Source: Hirsutella rhossiliensis (lineage: Eukaryota; Ascomycota; Sordariomycetes; Hypocreales; Ophiocordycipitaceae). From it: 64,000 bases of DNA. The stretch spans positions 1,488,001 to 1,552,000 of the forward strand of contig NW_025408678.1 of NCBI RefSeq assembly GCF_020360975.1, given 5' to 3'. Shown here piece after piece: positions 1-11,020 of this stretch; position 1 is the first letter of the stretch; each line of letters begins with the position of its first letter. Under the pieces are notes generated by a model. The model was not told the origin of the DNA. It saw nothing but the letters and a program-made list of their open reading frames with translations, and ran no database searches. A program made the translations under genes and the position numbers.

Positions 1-1190
1 ACCTAGTATATTAAAGTATAGTATCTAAGAAGCATCGCCCTTATAGTACTATATAATTATTACTATATCTTTTACGACCGTAGGAAGAATTATTAATAGA
101 CTTTACTATAGGTCTACCTAAAGTATAGTATAATAAATAAGACGTTAATATAATCTTAGTAATTATAGACTAATATACTAAGTATTACTTTTTCTTTCTT
201 ATCTCTAAGATAATAATAGCTCTAGAGCTAGTAGAATTATTCTATTACTAAGTTAAATTAGTATATAGACCTCTAAAAGGCATTATCTTAGATAAAGGGT
301 CCTTATTTATAAGTAAGTTTTAGTTAGATCTCTATTTTATCTTATAAGTAAAACGTAAGCTATTAACGGTATTTTACTTATAAACTAACGGGTAAATAGA
401 ATAAATAAACTAAACTATATAGTACTACTTAAGATACTTTACTAACTTAGAATAAACTAACTAAGCGTTACTCTTATATATTACTTATTTTATATATAAT
501 AATATAAAGAACGTAATAACTAGGTTATTACTTAATAAAGCGTTAATAGGTTACTAACTAAACTTCTATATTAATATCGAGGACGATATTATTTAAAGGG
601 GGGTACCTAAAGTAAGAGTAAGAGTTACTAAGCTATAAGAGCTACGAAAGAGGCTTAAGGAATACTAGAGAAAGGCTATTAAATTATAAGCGAAATACTA
701 CGATTTAAGGTACTAACCGCTTATACTAAAAGTAAGAGACCTTATAGTATTATCGATAAAGAATTTACGCCTTAAGGATAAAAAAAGAAAACTCTTACCT
801 AAGTATATTAGACCGTTTTAGGTCCTATAAGCTATTAAAAAGTAAGTATATCGTCTTATACTTCCTAAGAAGTACTTATACCTCTATAACGTTTTCTATA
901 TTAATCTCTTAGAGCTATAAAAGGAGCGAAAAGGCACCTATAAAGATAGTAAAACCTTACTAATACTAGACTTAGAGGATAATAAAGGTAAATAGGAAGT
1001 CTAAGAGATTAAAAACTAAAAGAGATTTAAGGGCAATACCTTTTTCCTTATTAAATAGAAAGGATAGCTAGCTAAGTATAATTAATAGGTCGATACTAAA
1101 GATATAGTAAATAGCTAAGACCTTATTAAAGAATATACTACTTACCTAACTAAGAAAAAGAAGTATAAGACTAAGTAAGGTAAGGAAACC
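1..1190 (+). pseudogene. Ty3/gypsy chromovirus pol, 3' part (integrase and chromodomain)
   Basis: This is the C-terminal part of a gypsy polyprotein that starts before the window. Around 90-130 the frame reads like the DFxxGLPK motif of integrase. Around 290-330 it gives SDRGSLFTSKFW with Asp intact, and around 370-500 the TxxHPQTxGQTERxNQxxEQYLR block with His, Gln and Trp codons turned into Tyr and stops. The GPF-type module follows near 800-900. A chromodomain lies at about 980-1,110 (EVxEI, RFKGNTFFLIKxKG, then the D..DIVN helix). Integrase inserts cDNA, and chromodomains of this class bind methylated H3K9. All stops are RIP-type. Reverse transcriptase would lie to the left of the window. 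Confidence 0.85.
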
Positions 1191-1439
1191 TATTAGCGTA
1201 AGGAGACGCTATTAAATTAATAATAAATCCTTACTAAATCGCTACTAACTTATTAATATATTAATATACCCGAACGTCCTATAACTATATATAAAATAGT
1301 AAAATAAGAGAATAAGGGAAAACTATTTATACTACCTATTAAATATTATTAAGGAAAATAAAACTAAACTATAACTTTACTAAGACCTTAATAATAAAAG
1401 AGAGAAGGATAGTTATAGCTAAATAAAAGAAAGATAAGA
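1191..1439. other. Spacer after chromovirus pol
   Basis: AT-rich RIP-mutated DNA between the end of the chromodomain frame and the opposite-strand ORF. It may be the pol tail and UTR; I see no further domain. Confidence 0.4.
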
Positions 1440-3000
1440 CCTATTTATTACTTCCGACTACCCTTCTTCTTCGCCGGCGTAGCGGGAACTAACTAAGGCG
1501 CCCCCTTTACTATACTAAATACCTCTAGAAATACTAGAACTACCCTATCCTCCGCTCCTTCCTTATCCTCTATATTAAGACCTATCTTTATTAGTATAGT
1601 ACTTACCTTAGCCTTAGTAAATAGTAAGGTATATTACTATAAAGTATAGCCTATATTACCGTTAATAAGGTAGAGTTTTAACTAGGATTCTTAGGCTTAG
1701 TACTCTAGGCTTATATAGGCGATATTAAATATAGGCGCGGGGTTAAAGTAAATAATAAGCTCGTAGCGCTTATTAATTAGCGTATAGTAGTTAGTACGCT
1801 CGACCTAGTATATCGTTAAGCGGTCGCTAATAAAAGGGTTAGATAAAACTTATAATAGTAGACTTTTATATACTTATAGTCTTAAAGGACTTATAATAAG
1901 CTATCTCGGCGGCGTTAAAAGCCTTAGCTAAATACTATATCGTAATAGTAAGATAGCGCTAATTAGCCTCCTTAAAAATAAGCACGCCTATATCTAAGCT
2001 ATTATCCTAGGTATCCTTATTACTAGTCTTTAGCTTATTAAGCTCGCGTAGGTACTTAACGATAGCAATTATATTAGCCTAGTTACTAAATATAAAAGTA
2101 GCGGCCTTAAGAAAGATTAGCTTATTAATTATAATATTTAAAGTTAAGGGGAAACTTACCTAGTTATAGGTCGCGGTATATTTATAGCACTACTTATAGT
2201 ATATTAAGGAAACCCCTAAGAAAATATAGCTAATCGAGAGCACCTTAATAGGTTTAGGCTTAGTTATACTATACTCCTTAACGACTATCCTAAAATAATA
2301 TATATACTAAAGCTTATAAGGGATAACCTTATAGGCCCTAACTAGGCGGGCTTTAGCCTTAGATTAGGTACGCTTCTTTATAAGAGCGCGACCGCCTTAT
2401 ACCGCTACTTAAGTGCCCTTATCTCTAGCACCGCTATTCTTAGGTTTATTAGTAGGAGGAGTTAGATCGTAGCTATCTCTATTATTACTATTATCGTTAT
2501 CTTAGCCCTTATTTAGCTAAGTATTAAGATAGTCTTAGCCTTTATTTAGCTAGGCCTTATCGTTAATATCGGCCTACTTATTTTAAGGAGCGGCTTAGGT
2601 AATAATCTCCTATTAGCTAGAGCCGCCCTATTAAGACGGAGTAGTTAGGTTATCGGCACTTACCTAAGAGCGCCTAAGTATAATCTCCTTACTAGTATTA
2701 ATATCGCTAATAAGGGTAATAGACTTATAAGTTTCCTAGCCTATAAAGGTAAGCTTATTAATAGCTAGAGTTAGGGTATTTAGCGGGGTAATAGGGGTAT
2801 AACCCTCGTTAATATTAGGTCCTAGACTAAAAGTCTCTTAGGACTAGGATTCCCTTATACCTTTCTTAGCTTTCTTTACTAAAAGGGAACTAGTATTACT
2901 ATAAGACTTTTAGGCTAATCGCTTATACTTTAAGGGTAAACCCGCCGCTACCTACTCTTATATATAACGTAGGAAATCGGCGTTATAGTTCTTTATCTTC
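1440..3000 (-). pseudogene. Degenerate opposite-strand ORF of about 520 codons, unknown function
   Basis: Read on the - strand, one frame stays coherent from about 3,000 down to 1,440, broken only by TAG/TAA that RIP would make from CAG, CAA or TGG. The predicted N-terminal part has a polar helix-like stretch (NADFLRYI.E.VAAGLPLKYKRL). A low-complexity Ser/Asn/Asp/Pro middle contains a repeated LNKG unit. Next come a basic stretch and a hydrophobic, Tyr-rich region with KYLRELNKLKTSNKD. I do not recognise a family. It lies downstream of, and opposite to, the chromovirus pol, the same layout as the antisense ORF of elements A, B and C, but the sequence differs. It could be a Gag or accessory ORF of another element, or a captured host gene. 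Confidence 0.4.
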
Positions 3001-3620
3001 TTTAGTATAGAAAGTATTATTATTAATAAATTATCGATAAAAAGTAATATAAAAAGGTATAAGGGATTAATAAAAAAAGGTATAAAACTCTATAGTAATT
3101 ATAAGCGGAAGAGTTAAAGAAGAAAAGAAAATAAAAGAAGTAAGAGATATATATATATACTCTTTATATTATAGTTACGCGGCCGATATATAGGCGATAC
3201 TATAACGGTTACTTAGTAGTAACCGCTAGTATAATAACTATTAACGTTATAAAGTATAGACTAACGTATACTTATATAAGTATATACGCGCGATATATAA
3301 CTAAAACTACTTCTCTTCCTAACTAAATATATATAGTATAGTAAAAGTAATATATATTAAAGATATAGCTAAGACGTCTATATAAAAGGGGAGATAATTA
3401 TAAGAGCGCTATTAAAAGGTATAGGCTAATAAAGTACTTAGGTATATAGTACTAATATATTAGTAGGGTATTAGTAAGGAATCGTGCTTACCCCGCTTAT
3501 ATATTATAAACTTCTCGCTACTTTAACTAAAAAGGAGAAATCCCTCTTTTAATAAGCTTTAGTCTTATAACGAGGAAAATATAATATATATAGCGTAGTA
3601 CCTCTAGCTATCTTTACTAC
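3001..3620. other. AT-rich RIP DNA, no recognisable feature
   Basis: Simple TA-rich tracts (for example near 3,150-3,165) and no coherent frame. It should contain the left flank of gypsy element A, and possibly the LTR of the first chromovirus, but I could not match it to any other copy in the window. It does not match the copia LTR that flanks A on the right. Confidence 0.4.
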
Positions 3621-3799
3621 TTAATTAATTATACTATAATATATATTCCCTTATAATAATAATATTAATAAGCTATACTAAGCTTTTCTATATATAGCTA
3701 GCTTATATATATACGTATAGGATCCGGCCCTTTATATATAACTATATAGCTTAGGCTATAGCTTAAGCCTATAACCTATAATAGTTAAAGACTTTTATA
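3621..3799 (-). repeat. Left (3') LTR of gypsy element A
   Basis: Matches the B LTR read in reverse: the GGATCCGGCCC block, the AAGCTTAGGC-like inverted stretch and the outer end ACTTTTATA at 3,791-3,799. The right boundary is exact by comparison with three other copies. The left boundary (about 3,621) is a guess from length and from a weak CTACT/CTACC pair with the other end. Confidence 0.7.
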
Positions 3800-4412
3800 T
3801 AATGCCCTCCCTTTAGCGCGGCGCGGCGCTACTCTATTAACGGCTTCTATATAATTAAGCCTTAAGCTCCTTATACCGCTAGCTCTACCTTACCCCTTTC
3901 TATTAATTATACTAGCCCTACTAGCCTTATTATCCCTACGCTTATTAACCTAGGTAGCTAGTACCTAGCTCTATACCTATTAGCTAGCCGGCTATATAAA
4001 TAGGGGCGCGGCTTATTATATATACCCTTAAGCGGCTAGCGGCTAGCCTAGACCTATATAAGCCTTAGGTTACCCGTCCCCTTAGCCTTAGGCAGCCTTC
4101 TTTACTAAGGGGTATATAAAGGGGTATCCCCTTTCCTTCCTTCCCTTCTTTCTCCTCCTTCTTTAACTATAGTAGTAGTAGTAATAAGTAAGTTCCGCTT
4201 TACTTAGGGCGTTAGTTCGTTCCTAGCTATATAGGCTACCTTATTAATAAGTACTTATAAGAATAGCTATAGTAATAATAATAGTAATAATAGTAATAAT
4301 AACTTTAACTAATAAGTCTTTTATCTTATAAAGTAAAAGGCTATAGTCTACTATACTAACTTTTATAGTAGATATATCTACCTCTCCCTCTCTTTCTTTA
4401 TCCTTCTTAAAG
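3800..4412. other. 3' untranslated region of element A
   Basis: Non-coding part between the opposite-strand ORF and the LTR. It matches 46,230-46,828 of element B in reverse. It holds CT-rich runs near 4,130-4,160 and short AGT/AAT triplet tracts near 4,170 and 4,270. No further gene. Confidence 0.6.
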
Positions 4413-5273
4413 CGTATAAAGTTATTTATTAACGCTATACTAAGCGCGGCCGACGATAACTCCGCCGCTACCGCTACTCTTACTCGCGCCCCCGCGACCG
4501 CGCTTACTACCGCTGCTTCTACCTCTACTACGCTAGCCGCCCTTATATCGCCCTTCTAAGTAATAACGCCGTCCCTACCGCCGCTTATAACGCCCGGCCC
4601 CTCTACCCTTGCCTCTGCTTCTACTACCCTTATAAGTCCGCTACCTAGCGTATATAATAGCCCTTTTCTACTAACTTCTTAAAATATAAGCGCTAAGTAT
4701 AAGCTAGAGCCGCCTACGCGGCCCTTTATATATAGTATATATTATAAGAGCTCCCTTATACTAACTAAGTTAGGCGCCGCTATAGCGGTAGTTATTACTA
4801 GTATACGCGTGCCGGCCGCGCTTATAAGGTAGCGCCTCTTATCTTACTTACTATAGCGTTAGCTTAAAAGGCCGGCGTATATAGATAGGTATAGGGGGCT
4901 ACTAAGAAGCGCCTTACCGCTACCGCCGCCGCCTACTATAATCTCTATACCCTTAAGCGCTAAGGCCTTATCCCTAAGTAGGTTCCTCTCTTTTAGCTCT
5001 TTTACTTCTACTACTAACTCCCTTAGTACTAGGGATACTACTTCTATCGCTTTATTAGCGGTCCCCTTAGCTATACCCGCCGCTGCCCCCGCCGCTACTA
5101 CTAGCCGCTTCCCCTTTACCTCTACTACCCTTAGAGCTACTACTACTACCGACTAGCTCGCGGGCTAAAAGGGCCGCTTAAGCGCCTTAGAGAGCGCTGC
5201 CGCTACTAATAAGGTAAAGGAGAGCGATAAGAATAAGGATAATAATAATAATAAAGGTAAGGATAAAAAGTAA
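4413..5273 (+). pseudogene. Opposite-strand accessory ORF of gypsy element A, about 287 codons
   Basis: One + strand frame, antisense to pol of its element, runs 287 codons with seven internal stops, all TAA/TAG explainable by RIP. The product is rich in Ser, Thr, Ala and Pro (repeated AxxSTSTT stretches). A conserved PTKLGAAIAV-like core follows, then a Ser/Leu/Phe-rich segment (LSRFLSFSSFTSTTNSLS). The end is a short block KGRLSALESAAATNKV and a Lys/Asp/Asn tail. Element B keeps the same frame at 45,377-46,227 with one 1-nt shift, and element C has a diverged version. The function is unknown and I know no match. Because RIP enriches stops, such openness suggests true coding ancestry. The start codon is not visible. 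Confidence 0.5.
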
Positions 5274-5289
5274 GTCTAAGTAGTTTAAG

Positions 5290-8200
5290 GGCTTTACCTT
5301 AAAATAAACGCTATTTTTATCTTCGCTTATATTATTACGCTTATATTATTATAATTACTTACTTTACTTTATTTACTCTATAGTCTTAGACTAAGCTACT
5401 ATTAATAGTTTATTAGTTTATTATTCTTATTTACTAGCCTAAATAAAGCCTTAAACTTATTAAGGGCTATAGCTCTTATAAACTTATATATAGGTTCCTA
5501 TATAGGGTCGAGATACCTATGCTACTTAATAAGGACTATTTAGCGTTTCCTTTTACTAACCTTTTTTTTAGTATATAGCTTATATCTCTTTAACCTTAAA
5601 CTTATCCTTTCCCTTTACTTTAATTATAGGTAGTTAAGCGTCTACTACTTCTTATTTAGGTAGTAAGTTAAAGGAGGCTTTATAAAAGAGGTTTATATTA
5701 ATCTTATTATAGACCGCCGTTAAAAGACTATTAAGCTCTATAACTTATAGGCTAATAACTCTTTAAACTATAAACTTTATATATAGCTAGTTAAGCTTCT
5801 TCTTTAGCTATACCGACTTATAGTTATAGAGGTCTAGCTATACTTTATCTCTTACTATAAACCTATTTATTAGAGCCTTAGTCTTATTAGCGTACCGCTC
5901 TTAATCTTATACTATAGTAGCTATCGTAGATTAGTAATAATCTATAGTCTCCTATAGCTTTTATATAAATATAAAAGCGCGGCCCTTTAATAATAAATTA
6001 TTATACTACTTTATTACTATATCTATAGTAAAGGGAACTAGTAAGGGTAGTTTAAAGCTATATATTATAAGGAAAGGAGCTATTTTAATAAAAGTATATA
6101 GTTTACTATTTAATATAAGTTAAGCTATAAAGAGCTATTAGTCTTAGTCTACTTAGTTATAAGCTATAATAGCTTATAAGTAAGCCTATACCTCTTAGTT
6201 AACTTTCTTAAGCCCTTTATTAGTCTATAAGTAATATACTATACTAAGTAGCTATATAATTTAAAGTAGCTAGTATAAGTACTATTAAAAGTAGCTAGTT
6301 TAATTTAATCCCTTATTACTTATAATAAAGGCTAGCTAGCTATATAAGTAGGCCTAGTACTATAAGAAGCGCTTTATATAAGACTTTATATCTATAAATA
6401 GTATTAGCTTTAATACTATAGACTTACTAAGTCGGTCCTTAATTACCTATATATAGCGGTTACTACCTTTTATAAGTAAGAGGTCTATTATAAAGTCTAT
6501 CTATATATATATATAGAACTAGTTAGGTACTAAAAGCTACTTAAGTAGTCCCTTAAGCTATACTTTTTAGATCTTAGTATAGCTATAAATATTATAGTTA
6601 TAAAGGAAGTAATAAATATAGTATTATAAGAGGGGCTAGTAAAAGTCTCTTATAAGGCTTACTACTATATCTTACTAGCTTAAGTAACCTATAATATTAA
6701 AGTTATATATAAGCTAAACTAGCTTCCCTTAGAGCTTATTTTACTTATCTAGCTCTAGTAGTTTATCCTTCTCCTTAGCTTTTATAGTATATAGTATACC
6801 TAGTACCTATAGTTTCCCCCGCTAATATAAGTGCCCTTATAGGTCGATATAATAGTTAGCTACTTATACCTTTAGCTTTAGCTTTAGATCTAAGCGTTAT
6901 ATACTAGACTTAATAGCGCGGCGTATACTCTTATAGGTATAGTTAAGAGACGATATCTTATCTTATAAGTATTAAAGGGTTTTATCTTAAAATACCCTTA
7001 CTATATACGCCTTAGGGCCGGTCTATCCCTCCTCCTTAGACTAAGGTAAGGGTATAAGGAGGCGCTTATCTATTAGCTCTATACCTTCCTTTATTAAGGA
7101 AGCTCCTATATAGGTCTATAGCGCTTCTTATAGGATAAGCTATAGGTCTCGCGCTTTAATATCTACTCTTATTAGCTAGTCTTAATCTTACTAGGAAAGC
7201 GCGTTTAGTACTATAAAGTCCTACCTTAGCTAGTACTTAATCGCGATATTAAAGTATAAGAGGTACTCCGCTTAGCGGGCCGACCGCTTTAAGAGGTACT
7301 AGCGGGTTATAAAGTACTTAAGGTTCCTATAATCTATAAGAACTTCGAAGCTCTTATAGCTTTAAAGCTCCGCTTATAATTACTTAAGGTAGCTAATAAT
7401 CGCTAGTATCTCCTTATCGTAAATAGTATAATTCTACTTTACTAAGGTTAGCTTATAAGAGTAGAATACTACTAGTTACTTTTACTTATCTACCTCTTAA
7501 GAGAGCGTTCCTTTAAGTACCTAGCTACTATAGTCTACTTTAATTAATATAGACCGGTTAAAGTCCTATTAAAGTAATACTAAGGCTTATAAGAATAGGT
7601 CCTTAAGTATATAGAATGCTCCTTCCTATATAGGCCCTTAATAAAAAGCGGTCCTCTTCTTAGTAATCTTATTTAAGGGTATTATAATATAAGAGAAGCC
7701 CTTAATAAATATCCTATAATAGTTCGTAAACCTAAGGAAGCTTTATATACTTATCTACTTAGTTAGGGCCGCTTAGTCTTAGATCGCTTAGATCTTTATA
7801 GGATCCGCTTATATACCTATACTTATATAAATAATAAAGCCTAGGTAATTAACCCTTTTAACCTTAAATTTATACTTATCTAGGTTAAGGTAAAGCCTAT
7901 AAAGTTAAAGGCGCTCTAAGACCCTCTATACCTTTTATATATAGTTCTTATAAGAGCCGCTTATATAAATAAGGATATTATCTATATATATAGAAGCGAA
8001 CTTATTAAGGAAGTCTTAAAGTATATTATTAATATAATACTAAAAGGTAGTAGGCGCTCTTAAGAGGCTAAAGGGCGTTACTAGCTACTTAAATAAGCTA
8101 TAGCGTATATAAAACGCTATCTTTTACTTATTACCCTCTAAGATCTATACCTTATAAAACGCTTATTTTATATTTAGCTTTATAAACTACTTTACCTTTA

Positions 8201-9275
8201 AAAGGTTATAGAGTATATTTAAGATTAAGGGTAAAGGGTAGCGGTCTAGCCTTATAATTACGTTTAAGGCCCTATAGTTATAATAAAACTAAATCCCGCC
8301 CCTTAGTTTATATATAAATAGGACTAGCGCTCTTACTTTAAAGCTACTTACTTTAATAAAACCCTTATTTAAGAGGTCTCTTAATATCTTTTTTAGTATT
8401 AGTATCTCCGCGTATAATATATTATATAGTAGTCTAAATAGTATAGGTAGTTCTTACCCCTTCTTATTAATATAGAGTATAATCTTATAGTTTACCTTTA
8501 GCTTATATAGGTTAAGCTTATTTACTTCCTAGGACTTAAATAGTAGTAGAAGATTATAAAAGCGCTTTAATATCTATTATTATAGCTTAGCGGTCGACTT
8601 TAGCTTTTTTATTTAAAGGGCTTTATCGATATCTACTAAGCTAACTATATAAACCGCTATATTAGCCGCTACTTAGCCTTCCTCTTACTCTACCTTTTAT
8701 ATAGTTCTTATAAAGATAAAGGTAAGGACTTCTTAAGCTAAGTATAAAGCTTATATACTTAGTCTTACGCTTATAAAACTATTATTATAGTAGACCTACT
8801 ATTATATAGGCCTAAACTATAGCTTTTTTTAGTATAAAACTAAGTATAACTCTATATATAATAACTAGGGTTTCCTAAGGATTAAAGGAAACTTTAGTTA
8901 AGGGATTATATAGGCTATAATAAGCTTATAGTAGCCGTTAACCTTTATAGCTAGCTATATAATACCCTTAATTACTATACCTTTTATCGCGCTTAAAGCG
9001 CCCTTTACTTACCTTAGGGCGATCTTTTTTACTAGTACTTATATCTCTCCTATAAGCGCCTTATTAACTATAGCGTAGTACTAATAGCCCTTATTTATAA
9101 GGGCGGTAATAGGTAAGGAGTTATTAATTATAACCTATATTAAAGTAAGCTCCTCTTCTATATAAATAGATAATTCTTCTTTCTCTTTTACTAGTACTAG
9201 TAATTAAGGCTTTAAAGCCTATCTTTACTTTAGAGCTACTCTTTTTCCTTTAAGCTTAAAGGGGCAAAGTCCTCT
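5290..9275 (-). pseudogene. Gypsy element A pol (protease, RT, RNase H, integrase, chromodomain)
   Basis: - strand frames align with element B pol over the full length. Near 9,000-8,900 is the protease C-terminal motif (VPLIL.KPWL). RT lies around 8,500-7,900, with its catalytic box at about 7,975-7,995 reading Y-I-D-N instead of YIDD. RNase H falls near 7,700-7,300 and the integrase zinc finger and core near 7,000-5,700. The chromodomain is close to 5,400. The protein is unmakeable, with dozens of TAG/TAA stops. It makes cDNA from element RNA and integrates it in intact relatives. Confidence 0.8.
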
Positions 9276-9280
9276 TTATT
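9276..9280. repeat. Target-site duplication TTATT of element E (left)
   Basis: TTATT directly before the E LTR is repeated at 30,308-30,312 directly after the other LTR. Removing E plus one copy rejoins the gag/pol junction of element A as seen uninterrupted in element B. Confidence 0.9.
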
Positions 9281-9766
9281 TATAACGACCGGTATTATTC
9301 TTAAGGGATAAACCTATTAAGGGGTTTATATTAATAGATATAATAAGGCGTAGTCTAAGTAATAATAAGTATATTATATTAGTAATAAGTTAAAGGTTAT
9401 AGACTATAGACTATAACTAGGTAATTAAGTAATTAGAATTAAAGATAAGATTATAATAAAGATTATAATAATTATAATATATTAAAAGCTATTAAGCTAT
9501 CTATCTAAAGGAGTATTTTATTCCTTTCTTATATATCTCGAGAGCTTCCTTAGATCGCCGAGAGCACTAGGTAATCCTATCGCCTAGGAGCGCTAGAGCG
9601 CTAGAGCGATCTTACGATCTTAGCCGTAGAGCGTTAGAGCGCTAAAGTAACCTATCGCTTTAAACTTAATTAGCCCGTCGGTCTATTTAATATTCCTTAC
9701 TCCCTACGTTATATATCCTTATAATATATACTAGTCCCTACGGTTCGCTAAACTATAGTCGTAATA
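9281..9766 (-). repeat. Left (3') LTR of element E
   Basis: 486 bp, nearly identical to 29,822-30,307. Contains a GC-richer palindromic stretch near 9,585-9,640 (repeated GCGCTAGAGC units). CpG sites are kept in this copy that are TpA in the other copy. Confidence 0.93.
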
Positions 9767-10753
9767 AGATACCTCCCTTCCTTTTAGTCTTACCCTTAAG
9801 ACCTACTACCTTAGCCGCTATATATAAATATACCCTTATTATATTATATATAAGTATATCGTTCCTTATTCTTTTATCTTTTTAGGATATACTATTAATA
9901 GTATATCTAGTTATATTTAAAAATCCTATTCTTATAATTCTAATAAATCGCGATAACGATTAGAGCTAGTATCCTAAACTAAGATCTATAGTATTAAAAT
10001 TATACCTTGCTCCTATTATTTTTAGTTAGGCCTAACTTATAAGGTCGGCGAGCGTTTTAATTAGTATTCTAAATATACCTTTATAGGTTATTCTTATAAT
10101 AGTTATAATATAGCGTCCGCTTATTTATTTTATCCTTTTCCTTTCTTATTATTCTTTTTATTAATATTCCTTTTTTTTTAGTTCGTTATATTATAAATTA
10201 ATAGTAAAAGATTAATTTAAACGAATAAAAAGTAAAAGAAGTATTAAAGGAAGTAATAGCTTACCTAGCTTAGATTAGGAAATAAAAGCGTTTCTTAAAG
10301 AACCAAGGTAGTAAGTTATTTTAACGGGGTATATAAGCTATTAATAAAGAAGATAGTATAATACGTTCTTTTTAAGATAAATTAGTTTATTTATCGAATA
10401 AGGAAACTATTACTATTAGTAAGGTTTAATTATTTAGTGCCTTAGATATATTAAACTAAGATACTATTCTTAGTTACCCTATATTTCTAAGTAAGGGTTC
10501 GCTTAGTAAAACTATTAAAGTAAAGAACTATAGTAGGTTAAGTGCTTAAGTAGTTCCTAAGTATTTTCTTTTAGTCTATATCCCTTTTACTTAATAAGGT
10601 ATTTTTATTACTAACCTTATTTTCTTATATTTAGTATTTATTTAGCTTTATATTCTTAATTATCGTTAACTTTAATTTTATCTTATAGTTTAATATTTTA
10701 TAGTACTAGTTTTAATAATAAGATAAAAATATTAAGTATATCTATATTATTAT
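9767..10753 (-). pseudogene. Element E pol C-terminus and 3' region
   Basis: On the - strand the frame begins at about 10,768 with KLSL...HP.F..SLL-like residues, the typical stretch after the integrase GPF module. It is the direct continuation of the frame that stops at 24,360, and the LINE separates the two halves. Further down (to about 10,150) a degenerate coding stretch continues without a clear chromodomain. 9,767-10,150 looks non-coding. Stops are RIP-type. Confidence 0.7.
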
Positions 10754-10768
10754 TAATAGCGAAAGTTT
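10754..10768. repeat. 15-bp target-site duplication of the LINE (left)
   Basis: TAATAGCGAAAGTTT occurs here and at 24,345-24,359, bracketing the LINE. A duplication of this length fits target-primed reverse transcription of a non-LTR element, not an LTR integrase. Confidence 0.88.
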
Positions 10769-11020
10769 TAATAATAGAAACTTCTCGCGAAACTAATATA
10801 CGCCTATAGTAGGTGCATATCGCGACTAAAACACTAACTAATACTAGGAATTAATTTAGTAGTATTAATTACCCTTAGTAACGATACTACGCCGAGGCTA
10901 AGGGGTAGGTAGATATAGTAGCGGCCCTCGACGCACCGGGCTCGATTAGAGCGCGTAGCGCGAAGAGACGCCACCTAAATTTATATACCCCGATAGAGCG
11001 AGTTAATAAACCTAAAGTAG
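10769..11020 (+). other. LINE 5' untranslated region
   Basis: Region between the TSD and the first coherent ORF1 frame, where an internal promoter would be expected in a LINE. No motif can be assigned with confidence. Confidence 0.4.

Noticed and set aside
9585..9640. Repeated GCGCTAGAGC units as a CRISPR-like or regulatory array
   Set aside because: Part of the E LTR and present in the same place in the other LTR; fungal DNA, no spacer structure.
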